64,000 nt of DNA from JAHIQC01 sp964565645 (GCA_964565645.1 CAZMFQ010000010.1:1-64000); one strand, 5' to 3'. Numbered from the stretch's first letter, positions 51,855 to 61,756 are shown. The notes: generated from the letters alone by a model not told the origin. Numbers and translations: made by a program.

Positions 51855-52033
51855 GTGCGCGTCTTGAGTGCGCATGCCGTGTTGTGATACGGTGTCCCGA
51901 ACTTTCGACGCCCCGAGCGGGAGAATCCTGCCTGTGGGCGTTGTCGTATCCTGGGCGATGCGGCGACGGCATACCCGCCGGCACGGGTCGGTGCAGCGTC
52001 GGAGGTCGGGTAGGGACCGGGACTGGACGGTAT

Positions 52034-52390
52034 ATGTCGTTGGACTACTTGATACTCGGCATGTTCGCCGTCATCGGCGTGCTGTTCGTCGCGGCCACTG
52101 TCACCGTCTCGAATCTGTTGAGCCCCTCCAAGCCCTCGGAGGCCAAGGGGACGACGTACGAGTGCGGATCGGAGCCGATCGGCCCCCCCTGGGTGCAGTT
52201 CCGGGTCGGATACTACGTATACGCCTTGCTGTTCGTGGTGTTCGACATCGAGACCGTCTTCCTGTACCCGTGGGCCGTCGCGTTCGGCCGGATGGGCGTG
52301 TTCATCCTCGTCGAGATGATCGTGTTCATCGCGATCCTCGCCTTCGGACTCGCTTACGCGTGGAAGGAGGGGGCGCTCTCATGGCGATAG
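52034..52390 (+). CDS. nuoA: Complex I subunit NuoA
   Basis: 118 residues, three helices. The conserved loop YECGSEPIGPPWVQFRVGYYVYAL and VFDIETVFLYPWAV identify it. It is part of the membrane arm near the quinone site. The ribosome site is weak. Its end overlaps nuoB by 10 bases. Confidence 0.95.
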   Translation: MSLDYLILGMFAVIGVLFVAATVTVSNLLSPSKPSEAKGTTYECGSEPIGPPWVQFRVGYYVYALLFVVFDIETVFLYPWAVAFGRMGVFILVEMIVFIAILAFGLAYAWKEGALSWR

Positions 52391-52884
52391 ACCGTTTCAC
52401 CGGCGAGCACTCGATCGCCTTCATCCGCAGCGAGCAGCTCTTCGATCTCGCGCGCAGCCACTCTCTCTGGTACATGGCGTTCGGTATCGCGTGCTGCGCG
52501 ATCGAGGGCCTCATGAGCGCTTCGGGCCCGCGGTTCGACTTCGACCGCATGGGCGTGTTCTTCCGTGCGTCTCCTCGGCAGGCGGACGTCATGATCGTCG
52601 CCGGTACTGTGAACCGGAAGATGGCGCAGACCGTCAAGCGGCTCTACGACCAGATGCCCGAGCCCAAGTGGGTCGTCGCGATGGGCGCGTGCGCGAGCAC
52701 GGGCGGTCCGTTCCGCGAGTATCCCAATGTGGTGATGGGTGTGGACAAGATCGTGCCGGTCGACGTCTACATCCCGGGGTGCCCTCCGCGTCCCGAGTCC
52801 GTGCAGTACGCGTTCATCGAGCTGCAGAAGAAGATCCGCGAGCGGACGGAGGAGCGCCTTGCTGCCCGACGCGACCGTGATTAG
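52381..52884 (+). CDS. nuoB: Complex I subunit NuoB
   Basis: 167 residues. The paired cysteines in GIACCAIEGL, then GACASTGGPF and the last cysteine in YIPGCPPRPE bind iron-sulfur cluster N2, which passes electrons to quinone. It is full length. In complexes lacking the NADH module, electrons reach N2 from another donor. Confidence 0.96.
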   Translation: MAIDRFTGEHSIAFIRSEQLFDLARSHSLWYMAFGIACCAIEGLMSASGPRFDFDRMGVFFRASPRQADVMIVAGTVNRKMAQTVKRLYDQMPEPKWVVAMGACASTGGPFREYPNVVMGVDKIVPVDVYIPGCPPRPESVQYAFIELQKKIRERTEERLAARRDRD

Positions 52885-53317
52885 GCACATACTTACGGCC
52901 GCCGGCGTGGCGGCTGAGATCGACGAGGCCGGGATCGGGGTCGTCGCCCGGGTGCCCCTCGATGCGAACGTCGAGGCGCTGTGCGCGCTACGCGAGTCGG
53001 AGCTCGATTTCAGGATGCTGCTCGACATGCTCGGTGCCGACACGGGCGAGGGCATAGAGATCACCTATCACCTGCGCTCGCTCTCCCGCGACGAGGAGGT
53101 CTACGTCAAGACGACCGTCGCCTACGACGGTTGTCTGCGTTCGGTGTGGAACACCTTCCCCTCGGCGCTGATGCCCGAGCGCGAGAGCGCCGAGCTCCTC
53201 GGCTTCAAGCTCGACGGGCACCCGAATCCCAAACGCCTGCTCACCACCGACGGCATCGCGCCGCTGTTGCGCAAGGACGTCTTGGTCAGGACCGCCGAGG
53301 AGGTGCGCGCCCGGTGA
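52859..53317 (+). CDS. nuoC: Complex I subunit NuoC
   Basis: 152 residues from TTG, chosen for the GGAGGAG just upstream; GTG 52880 is possible. The 30-kDa subunit signature is recognisable (LRSLSRDEEVYVKTTV, PSALMPERESAELLG, PNPKRLLT). It is separate from NuoD, not fused. Overlaps at both ends suggest coupled translation. Confidence 0.9.
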   Translation: MLPDATVIRHILTAAGVAAEIDEAGIGVVARVPLDANVEALCALRESELDFRMLLDMLGADTGEGIEITYHLRSLSRDEEVYVKTTVAYDGCLRSVWNTFPSALMPERESAELLGFKLDGHPNPKRLLTTDGIAPLLRKDVLVRTAEEVRAR

Positions 53318-54522
53318 ACGATGCGTTCGAGGCGCTGACCTCCGTCGACATGCTCGCCGCCGAGGGTACGCACGATCCCGGTGTCCCGCCGGCGGGCATC
53401 CGCCGCGTGCCCACGGGGGTCGACGGGCTCTCGACCGAGCATCTGATCATCAACATGGGGCCGCAGCACCCCTCCACGCACGGCGTGCTCCGCATGATCG
53501 TGGAGGTGGACGGGGAGGAAGTCGTCGCGGCCGAGTCATCGATCGGGTACCTGCACCGCGGGATAGAGAAGCTCGCCGAGTCCAGGCGCTTCGACCAGCT
53601 CGGCACGCTGATGGACCGCGGCGATTACGTGAGCGGCATCCACGGCGAACAGGCTGCCGCACTGGCGGTCGAGAGACTCATGGAGATCGAGGTCCCTGAG
53701 AAGGGCCGCTGGATCCGCTCGATGATGGCCGAGCTCACGCGCATCGCGAGCCACCTCGTGTGGTTCGGCACCTTCGGGCTCGACACGGGCGCCATGGGCC
53801 AGTTCCTGTACGCGATGCGCGACCGCGAGGCGATCCTCGACATCCTCGAGGCCGTGAGCGGCCAGCGGATGATGTTCAACTACGTCAGGCCCGGCGGCGT
53901 GCTCGCCGATCTGCCCGCCGGGATCGACCAGAAGATCCTCGCGTTCTGCGACGGGTTCGACCGCTACCTCGAGGAGCACCACGCGCTTCTGGGCGGCAAC
54001 GAGATCTTCCAGATGCGGGTCAAGGGCATCGGCGTGGTGGACCGCGACATGGCGCTCGCGTTCGGCATCACCGGCGCGAATCTGCGGGCCTCGGGCGTCG
54101 GCTTCGATGTGCGCCGCGAGCGTCCGTACGACGCGTACTCCGAGCTCGAGTTCGACGTGCCCATCGGTACGCGCGGCGACGCGTGGGACCGCTACATGGT
54201 GCGTATGGAGGAGATGCGGCAGGCCAACCGCATGGTGCGCCAGGCGATCACCGGCATGCCCGAGGGCGAGTTCCGCGCCAAGGCCCCCAAGGTTCTGCGA
54301 CCGCCGGCGGGCGAGGTGTTCGCCTCGGTCGAGTCGAGCCGTGGCGAGACCGCGGTGCACATGATCACCGACGGCGGCACGAGCCCGGCCCGTTACCACT
54401 ATCGCGGACCCTCGCTGTACGCGGTCCAGCTCCTCGAGGAGCTTCTGCCCGGCCACCTGCTTGCCGACGTCGTCATGATGATCGGATCGCTCGACATCAT
54501 GCTCGGGGAGGTGGACCGGTGA
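53314..54522 (+). CDS. nuoD: Complex I subunit NuoD
   Basis: 402 residues from GTG. The 49-kDa motifs are intact: INMGPQHPSTHGVLR with the quinone-site histidine, SSIGYLHRGIEKLAE and the GSLDIMLGEVDR end. It forms the quinone site with NuoB. The N-terminus has about 35 extra residues of low conservation. Confidence 0.96.
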   Translation: MNDAFEALTSVDMLAAEGTHDPGVPPAGIRRVPTGVDGLSTEHLIINMGPQHPSTHGVLRMIVEVDGEEVVAAESSIGYLHRGIEKLAESRRFDQLGTLMDRGDYVSGIHGEQAAALAVERLMEIEVPEKGRWIRSMMAELTRIASHLVWFGTFGLDTGAMGQFLYAMRDREAILDILEAVSGQRMMFNYVRPGGVLADLPAGIDQKILAFCDGFDRYLEEHHALLGGNEIFQMRVKGIGVVDRDMALAFGITGANLRASGVGFDVRRERPYDAYSELEFDVPIGTRGDAWDRYMVRMEEMRQANRMVRQAITGMPEGEFRAKAPKVLRPPAGEVFASVESSRGETAVHMITDGGTSPARYHYRGPSLYAVQLLEELLPGHLLADVVMMIGSLDIMLGEVDR

Positions 54523-55547
54523 ACCCCGTGCTCGTGGCGGTCCTCCGCGTCCTTGCCGCCGTGGGCCTCATGCTGGCCAACGGCGTGGTCCTCATCTACA
54601 TGCTGCGCAAGGTCCTGGGGCATCTGCATCTGCGACTGGGACCGATACACGTGGGGCCCAAGGGGATCCTGCAGACGACCATGGACGTGCTCAAGCTCCT
54701 GACGAAGGAAGACATCACGCCGAGCGGTGTGGACCGCGTGTTGTTCTTCCTGGCCCCCGCAGCCGTGTTCGCGCCGTCGCTCATGGCCTACGCCGCCCTG
54801 CCGTTCTCGGAGAGCTGGAAGATCACGAGCCTCGACACCGGGCTTCTCTACACGCTCGCGGTCGCCTCGCTCGTGCCCATCGGTGTGCTGATGGCCGGCT
54901 GGGCCAGCTCGAACAAGTGGTCGCTGCTGGGCGGCATGCGCGCCGCCGCGATGCAGATCGCCTACGAGGTGCCGCTGCTGCTCGCTGTGCTGCCGGTCGT
55001 GATGTTCGTGGGCTCGCTCAACCTCGGCGAGATCGTCGCGGCGCAGTCCGGGACATGGCTTGCGGTCGTCCCGCGCTGGAACATCCTGTTCCCCGCGTTC
55101 TGGCCGACGTTCCTGTTCTTTGCCATCGCTGGGCTCGTCGAACTCAACCAGACGCCGTTCGACATGTCCGAGGCGGAGTCGGAACTGGTCGCCGGGTTCG
55201 CGAGCGAGTACTCGGCGATGAAGTTCGGACTGCTGTTCCTTTCCGAGTTCTCCAACCAGTTCGTCATGTCGGCGCTCGGGGTCACGCTGTTCTTTGGCGG
55301 ATGGATGCTTCCGTGGGTGCCGGCCTCGTGGTACGAGGCGGTGCCGATACTGGCGCCGGCCGTGTTCATCATCAAGACCTACATCGGCATCTTCGTGATG
55401 ATGTGGATCCGCGGCACGTTCCCCCGCGTACGCATCGACCAGCTCATGTCCATGGGCTGGAAGTGGCTCATCCCGGCGAGCCTCGGCTGGCTCATGATCT
55501 GCGGAGTGCTGTTCAAGCTCTTCGCGCTCGGGCCGGGGGTGGGCTAG
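54519..55547 (+). CDS. nuoH: Complex I subunit NuoH
   Basis: 342 residues from GTG overlapping nuoD. About eight helices; the conserved loops RLGPIHVGPKGILQTTMDVL, LVELNQTPFDMSEAESELV and YSAMKFGLLFLSEF link the quinone site to the proton channels. Confidence 0.96.
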   Translation: MNPVLVAVLRVLAAVGLMLANGVVLIYMLRKVLGHLHLRLGPIHVGPKGILQTTMDVLKLLTKEDITPSGVDRVLFFLAPAAVFAPSLMAYAALPFSESWKITSLDTGLLYTLAVASLVPIGVLMAGWASSNKWSLLGGMRAAAMQIAYEVPLLLAVLPVVMFVGSLNLGEIVAAQSGTWLAVVPRWNILFPAFWPTFLFFAIAGLVELNQTPFDMSEAESELVAGFASEYSAMKFGLLFLSEFSNQFVMSALGVTLFFGGWMLPWVPASWYEAVPILAPAVFIIKTYIGIFVMMWIRGTFPRVRIDQLMSMGWKWLIPASLGWLMICGVLFKLFALGPGVG

Positions 55548-55988
55548 ATGTGGGGCAAGGGACTCATCACCGGGCTCGCCATCACCATGCGCAACATGAT
55601 GCGGCCGACGATCACCGTGAAATACCCCTACGAGCGCCTCGAGCTTCCCGAGCGCGCGCGTTGGTCCGTCGCGCCCAAGTACGACGAGGACGGGGCGCAC
55701 AAGTGCACGGCCTGCATGACCTGCGTCAAGACCTGCCCCGACCATATCCTCGATCTCGAGGTCGAGGTGGCCGAGGACCGCTCGAAGCACATCTCCCACT
55801 TTCGCTATGAGATCGGTGCGTGCATGATGTGCGGCCTGTGTGTCGAGGCGTGTCCCTTCGACGCGATCCTCATGAGCCATGACTACGAGCTGGCGGTCAC
55901 CGACCCGGCGGATCTCACCGTGGACCTGCTCACGGACACCGACGCCGTCAAGCCGCGCCGCGAGCCGAAGGGGGGCGACGATGCCTGA
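55548..55988 (+). CDS. nuoI: Complex I subunit NuoI
   Basis: 146 residues. Two 4Fe-4S motifs, CTACMTCVKTCP and CMMCGLCVEACP, carry electrons to NuoB. In 11-subunit complexes this protein is at the electron entry face, where ferredoxin or another donor may dock. The ATG follows the nuoH stop directly. Confidence 0.96.
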   Translation: MWGKGLITGLAITMRNMMRPTITVKYPYERLELPERARWSVAPKYDEDGAHKCTACMTCVKTCPDHILDLEVEVAEDRSKHISHFRYEIGACMMCGLCVEACPFDAILMSHDYELAVTDPADLTVDLLTDTDAVKPRREPKGGDDA

Positions 55989-56490
55989 GACCGTCAACGG
56001 GATAGCCTTCGGGCTCCTCGCGTTCGCCGCCGTCGGGGGCGCGCTCGGTGCCATGGGCTCGCGCAACGTGGTCCACGCGGCGTTCTGGATCCTCGAGGTC
56101 ATGCTCGCCATCGCGGGCCTGTACCTGCTGCTGTCCGCTGAGTTCCTCGCCCTCGTGCAGGTCTTGGTCTACGCCGGGGCCGTCTCGGTGCTGCTGCTGT
56201 TCGTCATCATGCTCACGCTGCGTCGTCGCGAGGACGCCGTACGTCCCCTCGACGCGTCGGTTGCCGCCGGGGCGCTCACGGTCGTGTTCGGCGGGATCAT
56301 GTACGCCGGCATCGCCCGGTTCTCGCCGGCGCTGCCCCCGATGCCGGACTCGGCGCCCGACGTGGCCGCGTTCGGCCTGGCACTGTTCACTCCCGACGGC
56401 GGCTGGGTGCTGCCGTTCGAGATCGCCTCGCTGGTCCTGCTCGTCGCGCTCGTCGCGGCGGTCTGGTGGTCCGGGGAGGGTGGTGAGTAG
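55981..56490 (+). CDS. nuoJ: Complex I subunit NuoJ
   Basis: 169 residues, five helices. The region ALVQVLVYAGAVSVLLLFVI is the conserved third helix with its flexible bulge. It overlaps nuoI by 8 bases and abuts nuoK. Confidence 0.93.
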   Translation: MPETVNGIAFGLLAFAAVGGALGAMGSRNVVHAAFWILEVMLAIAGLYLLLSAEFLALVQVLVYAGAVSVLLLFVIMLTLRRREDAVRPLDASVAAGALTVVFGGIMYAGIARFSPALPPMPDSAPDVAAFGLALFTPDGGWVLPFEIASLVLLVALVAAVWWSGEGGE

Positions 56491-56802
56491 ATGCAGGTCG
56501 GACTAGGAGCGTTCCTGGGACTTTCCGCCGTGCTTTTCTCCATCGGCCTGTACGGTGCGGTCTCCAAGCGCAGCGCCGTGATGGTGCTCATGTCGCTCGA
56601 GCTCATGGCGGCCGCCGTGAACCTCAACATGGTGGCGTTCTCCCGCTTCCTGACACCCTCTGCGATGACCGGGCAGTTCTTCGCGGTCTTTGCGATGGTG
56701 GTCTCCGCCGCTGAGATCGGGCTCGGGCTCGCGCTCGTGCTCGCCATCTACCGGCGTTCGCGTTCGATAGAACTGTCGTCCATGGAGAGGCTCAAGGGGT
56801 AG
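56491..56802 (+). CDS. nuoK: Complex I subunit NuoK
   Basis: 103 residues, three helices. Conserved glutamates lie in the membrane (VLMSLELMAAAVNLNMVAF and AAEIGLGLALVLAIYR). It is part of the proton path. Confidence 0.95.
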   Translation: MQVGLGAFLGLSAVLFSIGLYGAVSKRSAVMVLMSLELMAAAVNLNMVAFSRFLTPSAMTGQFFAVFAMVVSAAEIGLGLALVLAIYRRSRSIELSSMERLKG

Positions 56803-56804
56803 CG

Positions 56805-58721
56805 GTGACCTACGTCTACGCCATACCGCTGCTCCCGGCGCTCGCGTTCGCGCTGTTGGCCCCGCTTTCGGGCGCCGCCCGCAACCGCATGCGCTGGGTC
56901 TCCGTGGCCGCGATCCTCGGCTCGCTCGGGCTGAGCCTCGCCGCGTTCATGCGCGTGTGGCCGGGCGGCCACGAGGCGGTCGTGGAGCCCGTGTTCCACA
57001 GGGTCTTCGCCATCGCGCAGATCGGCGGCGTGCCGTTCGATCTGGGGATCCAGGTCGACCCGATCACCGCCGCTATGCTTCTGGTGATCACGATCGTGGG
57101 CGCGTGCGTGCAGGTCTACTCGATCGGCTACATGCACCGCGATGCGCGCGTCGGCTGGTACTATGCCGTCCTCTCGCTGTTCACCGCGGCCATGCTGTTG
57201 CTCGTGCTCGCCGACGACTTCCTGCTGCTGTATCTCGCGTGGGAGGTCATGGGGTTGTGCTCGTACTTGCTCATCGGGTTCTGGCACGAGCAGGAGGCTC
57301 CCCGCCGCGCGTCGATCAAGGCGTTCCTCACCACGCGCGTCGGCGATGTCGGCTTCGCGATCGGCCTGTTCGCCATGTACACGACGGTAGGCTCGTTCGC
57401 GTTCGCCGACGTGCTGTCGTTCGACTGGTCGCCCGCCGTGGTCGGCGGCGCGGCCACGGTCGTGGCGCTCGGGCTCCTCTTTGGCGCGATGGGCAAGTCG
57501 GCGCAGGTCCCGCTCCATGTCTGGCTTCCCGACGCGATGGCGGGCCCGACGCCCGCCTCCGCGCTCATCCACGCGGCGACGATGGTCGCGGCCGGTGTCT
57601 ACCTTGTTGCCCGCGCGCTCCCGATCTTCGAGGCGAGCGGCACCGCGATCCACATCACGCTCATCGTCGGTGCGCTGACCGCGCTCGTGGGCGGACTGAT
57701 CGCCACCGTGCAGCACGACATCAAGAAGGTGCTCGCGTACTCGACGATCTCGCAGCTCGGCTACATGTTCATCGCGCTCGGCGCGGGCGGCGCGACCGCC
57801 GCGATGTACCACCTCGTGACCCACGCGTTCTTCAAGTCGCTGCTGTTCCTGGGCGCCGGCGTGATCATCCACGCGTATCACACGCAGGACATGCGTGAGA
57901 TGGGCGGGCTGCGCAAGTTCCTGCCCACGACCACCGTGACCTTCACCATCGGCTCGCTGGCGCTTGCCGGCGTGTTCCCGTTCTCGGGCTTCTGGTCCAA
58001 AGACGAGATCCTCACCGTGCTGCTGCACGAGCACCACTACGTCGCGTTCGCGGTGGCGCTCGCCGCCGCGTTCGTGACCGCGTTCTACGTCGCGCGCCTG
58101 TGGTTCCGCGTTTTCGCCGGCCCGAGTCAGGCCGAGGAGTTGCACGAGGCGCACAAGGAGATGCTCGCGCCGATGCTCCTTCTCGCGGCGATCACCACGG
58201 GCATCGGATTCACCGGCCCGATGTTCGGCGAGTTCCTGGGTCATGAGATCCCCTGGCCTGCCATCGGCACGGCGGCTCTCTCGAGCGCGGTGGCGCTCTC
58301 CGGCTTGGTGCTCGGGTGGTGGTTCTACGGCCGTACGACCGTTGTGGTCAACACACGCACCGTCAAGGACCGTGCGGGCTACTTCTACGAGGCGCTCGCG
58401 GCCAAGCTCTGGTTCGATCTGACCTACGACCGCCTGCTCATCCGGCCGTTCATGCGTCTGGCCGCGGCGATGGCCGTGTTCGACCTTCGGCGCATCGACG
58501 GCGTGGTCAACGGCGCGGCCCGGATGTGGGCGCGCATCGCCGAGGGGTCCTGGACATTCGACGGCAGGATAATCGACGGCGCCGTCAACGGGCTCGCTTC
58601 GCTCACGGTCGCGGCCGGTTCCTCGGCACGCAAGGTCCAGTCCGGACGCATACAGTCCTACCAGCGCCTCGCCATCGGCGCGCTGGTCATCCTGCTGCTC
58701 GTCATCGTGATGAAGGGGTAG
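56805..58721 (+). CDS. nuoL: Complex I subunit NuoL
   Basis: 638 residues from GTG. It has the antiporter-like core with WEVMGLCSYLLIGFW, LHVWLPDAMAGPTPASALIH and ISQLGYMFIALG, then the long lateral helix region and a final helix (LAIGALVILLLVIVM). It pumps protons at the far end of the membrane arm. Confidence 0.95.
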   Translation: MTYVYAIPLLPALAFALLAPLSGAARNRMRWVSVAAILGSLGLSLAAFMRVWPGGHEAVVEPVFHRVFAIAQIGGVPFDLGIQVDPITAAMLLVITIVGACVQVYSIGYMHRDARVGWYYAVLSLFTAAMLLLVLADDFLLLYLAWEVMGLCSYLLIGFWHEQEAPRRASIKAFLTTRVGDVGFAIGLFAMYTTVGSFAFADVLSFDWSPAVVGGAATVVALGLLFGAMGKSAQVPLHVWLPDAMAGPTPASALIHAATMVAAGVYLVARALPIFEASGTAIHITLIVGALTALVGGLIATVQHDIKKVLAYSTISQLGYMFIALGAGGATAAMYHLVTHAFFKSLLFLGAGVIIHAYHTQDMREMGGLRKFLPTTTVTFTIGSLALAGVFPFSGFWSKDEILTVLLHEHHYVAFAVALAAAFVTAFYVARLWFRVFAGPSQAEELHEAHKEMLAPMLLLAAITTGIGFTGPMFGEFLGHEIPWPAIGTAALSSAVALSGLVLGWWFYGRTTVVVNTRTVKDRAGYFYEALAAKLWFDLTYDRLLIRPFMRLAAAMAVFDLRRIDGVVNGAARMWARIAEGSWTFDGRIIDGAVNGLASLTVAAGSSARKVQSGRIQSYQRLAIGALVILLLVIVMKG

Positions 58722-58726
58722 ACCTG

Positions 58727-60184
58727 ATGCTTTCCGCCATCATATTCCTCCCGCTCGCAGGCGCGGTGCTCACGGCACTGCTCGCCACAAGCCGCCCGGG
58801 CGCCGCCAAGTGGATCGCGCTCGGGGTCACCGCGGCCGACCTCGTGCTGGCGTGTGTGGCACTGGTGCGCTTCGATGTCGCAGCGGGCTTCCAGATGACG
58901 GAGCGCTTCGAGTGGGTGCCGCAGGCCGGGATCCAGTACTTCCTCACGGTCGACGGCATCTCCATCGTCCTGCTCGCGCTCTCGGCGCTGCTCACCATGC
59001 TCGCGGTACTCGCGAGTTGGAAGGTCGAGAACAAGCCCGGCTTCTACTTCAGCATGATCCTCCTGCTCGAAGTCGGTATGAACGGTGTGTTCTGCGCCGA
59101 GGACTTCGTGCTCTTCTACGTGTTCTGGGAACTCGTGCTCGTCCCGATGTACTTCCTGATCGCGGTGTGGGGCGGCCCGCGCCGTCAGTACGCGTCGATC
59201 AAGTTCTTCCTCTACACGCTGTTCGGCTCGGTGTTCATGCTCGTGGGCATCCTTGCGCTCTACCTGCACCCGCAAGGCGGCACGTTCGACATGCTCAAGC
59301 TCGCCGAGTCGAACCTGCCCGCGCAGTTCCAGTGGTGGGTGTTCGCGGCGTTCTTCTTGGGCTTTGCCGTGAAGGTCCCGGTCTGGCCGTTGCACACCTG
59401 GCTGCCTGACGCGCACGTCGAGGCGCCGACCGCCGGCTCGGTCCTGCTCGCCGGCATCATGCTCAAGATGGGCACCTACGGCTTCGTGCGCGTCTCGCTC
59501 CCGATCCTGCCGCAGGCGGCCGAGTCGTGGGCGTGGTTCATCGCGCTGCTCGCGGCGATCTCGATCGTCTACGGCGCTGCGGTGGCGCTTGCGCAGACCG
59601 ATCTCAAGAAGCTTGTGGCGTACTCCTCGGTGTCGCATATGGGCTTCGTGATGCTCGGCATCGCCTCGGGGACCGCGGCCGGTCTGAACGGCGCGGTGAC
59701 CGTCATGGTCGCGCACGGACTGATCACCGGCATGATGTTCCTCATGGTCGGCATGGTCTACGAGCGTACGCACACCCGTGTGATCGCCGAGGTCTCCGGG
59801 TTGTCCAAGCAGGTCCCGGTCGCGGGCGGACTGCTCGCGTTCGCCTCCTTCGCGTCCCTCGGCCTTCCCGGACTCGCCGGGTTCCCGGGCGAGTTCCTCT
59901 CCCTGCTCGGCGCGTGGGAGTCCTCGCTCGTGCCGCACTGGATGACCGTCGTCTCGGCCGTGGGTGTGCTGCTCGCCGCAGCGTACATGCTCTACATGGT
60001 GCAGCGGGTCGTGCTCGGTGAGCCGAGCGAGAAGGTCGCCAGGATCACCGACCTGGGCCGCCTCGAGATCGGCATCCTCGTGCCGCTCATCGCGCTCATC
60101 TTCGCGATCGGTATCTACTGGTCGTCACTGCTGCGCTACGTCGATCCGGCCGTGACCTCGCTGCTCGCCGCGATGGGGGCGTGA
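58727..60184 (+). CDS. nuoM: Complex I subunit NuoM
   Basis: 485 residues, about 14 helices. It has the conserved FWELVLVPMYFLIAVWGG, LHTWLPDAHVEAPTAGSV and SSVSHMGFVMLGIA segments of the second antiporter-like subunit. Its end overlaps nuoN (GTGA). Confidence 0.96.
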   Translation: MLSAIIFLPLAGAVLTALLATSRPGAAKWIALGVTAADLVLACVALVRFDVAAGFQMTERFEWVPQAGIQYFLTVDGISIVLLALSALLTMLAVLASWKVENKPGFYFSMILLLEVGMNGVFCAEDFVLFYVFWELVLVPMYFLIAVWGGPRRQYASIKFFLYTLFGSVFMLVGILALYLHPQGGTFDMLKLAESNLPAQFQWWVFAAFFLGFAVKVPVWPLHTWLPDAHVEAPTAGSVLLAGIMLKMGTYGFVRVSLPILPQAAESWAWFIALLAAISIVYGAAVALAQTDLKKLVAYSSVSHMGFVMLGIASGTAAGLNGAVTVMVAHGLITGMMFLMVGMVYERTHTRVIAEVSGLSKQVPVAGGLLAFASFASLGLPGLAGFPGEFLSLLGAWESSLVPHWMTVVSAVGVLLAAAYMLYMVQRVVLGEPSEKVARITDLGRLEIGILVPLIALIFAIGIYWSSLLRYVDPAVTSLLAAMGA

Positions 60185-61617
60185 GCATGACCGGCTACCT
60201 CCAGCTGCTGCCAGAGGGGCTCCTGCTCGCCGGGGCGCTCGTCGCGCTGTTCGGCGAGTTCCTTCCCGGGCGTGACCGCACCGCGGCGCTGCTCGGCGCG
60301 GGCCTTGCGCTCGCGGCGGCGGTGGTTGCGGCCTACGGCGCGGTCGGGGACACGCTCTTTGGCGGGCTGCTGTACTTCGACACGCATGCCCGGTTCGTGC
60401 GCGTCGGCGTGGCTGCGCTCACCGCGGTTTGGCTGCTGTGGTTCGCGGACCGGGGGATCCCCGAGGAGCGCGGCCGCGAGGCGGTCGCCCTCGCGCTCGC
60501 CTCGGCGACCGGTGGCGTGCTGCTTGCGGCCTGCGCCGACCTGGTGACGCTGTTCATGGCGCTCGAGCTCTCGACGATGCCCGCCTACGTGCTCATGGGC
60601 TACCGCCGCGACGACGTGCGCGGTCTTGAAGGTGCGCTCAAGTACTTCCTGCTCTCGATGCTCACGAGCCTCGTGATGCTCTACGGTCTGTCGTTCCTGT
60701 ACGGCATCTCGGGCTCCACGGCGTTCGGCGAGATCGCCCGCGCTCTGCCCGGCGCGGGAACGCTCGCGCTCGTGGCGGCGGTGCTCACCTTCGTGGGCGT
60801 GTTCGCCAAGCTCTCCGCCGCGCCGTTCCACTTCTGGGCGCCCGACGCCTACGCCGGGGCCCCGGCCGCGAGCGTCGCGTTCGTCTCGACCGTTCCCAAG
60901 CTCGCCGGCGCCGCCGTCATGGTGCGTCTCGCCGCGGTCGTCGCACCCGGCGTCCCGCAGCTTGCGACCGTGGTCGCCGTCGTGGCGGCCGCCTCGATCG
61001 TGCTCGGCAACCTCGCCGCGCTCACGCAGCGTGACCTCAAGCGCATGATGGCGTACTCGGGCGTCGGGCATGCGGGCTACCAGCTCGTCGCGCTGGCAGC
61101 GGCGATCGCGCTTGTCGCCGAGGGCTCCGAGGCCGTGGCGCTTGCGGCGGTCCTGCTCTACGCGCTGGCCTACGCGGTACCGTCGATGGCGATCATGTTC
61201 GTGGTGGCCGAGGAGGGCGACGCGCTCGAGGACCTCGCCGGCTTGTCCGAGCGGCGTCCCGCGGCCGCGTGGGGCGTCTTTGTCCTGCTGCTCTCGCTCG
61301 TGGGTATCCCGCCGCTCGCCGGCTTCGTGGGCAAGCTCTACCTGTTCGGCGCCGGTCTTTCGGCCTCTCTTCAGTGGCTCGTGGTCGTGGCGGTGCTCGG
61401 CAGCGTCGTCTCGGTGGGCTACTACTTCAGGATCGTCCGCGCGATGTTCTTCGGCTCCGGTGCGGACCTGCCGGCCGATGCCGCCGAGGAGCTCGCCCCC
61501 AAGCCTGACGCGCCCGTCGCCTCCCCGGCCTCCGCAGCCGCGCTCGCGGTCTCGGTCGTGCTCACGTTCCTGCTCGGTCTGGCCGCGGGTCCCGTCCTGC
61601 GCTTCCTGGGCGTCTGA
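60181..61617 (+). CDS. nuoN: Complex I subunit NuoN
   Basis: 478 residues from GTG (ATG 60187 is possible). It has the third antiporter-like core: ALELSTMPAYVLMGYRR, APFHFWAPDAYAGAPA and MMAYSGVGHAGYQLVAL. It is the last gene of an 11-gene operon; no nuoE, nuoF or nuoG lies before nuoA or after nuoN in the window. Confidence 0.95.
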   Translation: MSMTGYLQLLPEGLLLAGALVALFGEFLPGRDRTAALLGAGLALAAAVVAAYGAVGDTLFGGLLYFDTHARFVRVGVAALTAVWLLWFADRGIPEERGREAVALALASATGGVLLAACADLVTLFMALELSTMPAYVLMGYRRDDVRGLEGALKYFLLSMLTSLVMLYGLSFLYGISGSTAFGEIARALPGAGTLALVAAVLTFVGVFAKLSAAPFHFWAPDAYAGAPAASVAFVSTVPKLAGAAVMVRLAAVVAPGVPQLATVVAVVAAASIVLGNLAALTQRDLKRMMAYSGVGHAGYQLVALAAAIALVAEGSEAVALAAVLLYALAYAVPSMAIMFVVAEEGDALEDLAGLSERRPAAAWGVFVLLLSLVGIPPLAGFVGKLYLFGAGLSASLQWLVVVAVLGSVVSVGYYFRIVRAMFFGSGADLPADAAEELAPKPDAPVASPASAAALAVSVVLTFLLGLAAGPVLRFLGV

Positions 61618-61628
61618 TCCCTGCCCGC

Positions 61629-61680
61629 GCGCTCACCCCTGTGGTGATACCGTGAAGGCTCGCGCGCCGCGGGTGAGCGC
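61629..61680. terminator. Inverted repeat after nuoN, possible terminator
   Basis: GCGCTCACCC (61629-61638) and GGGTGAGCGC (61671-61680) are perfect complements around 32 bases. The long spacer makes it an uncertain terminator; it could instead be an operator for the protease gene that follows. Confidence 0.4.
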
Positions 61681-61756
61681 ACTCTCGCGCGGGGTACCAT
61701 CTATGCGGCCGGGCACGCGTCCGGCGTATCACGTCTCTTGATCGGGAGGATGGGTC

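Larger units (their letters stand above)
51682..52033. other. Divergent intergenic region between chemoreceptor and nuo operon
   Basis: This 352-base gap is the longest without a gene. It holds the candidate sigma-28 promoter for the minus-strand chemoreceptor (51718-51745), a candidate extended -10 promoter for nuoA (51846-51854) and a long nuo leader of about 170 bases. Short open frames run through it, but none has a ribosome site. No clear riboswitch or strong hairpin was found. Confidence 0.6.
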
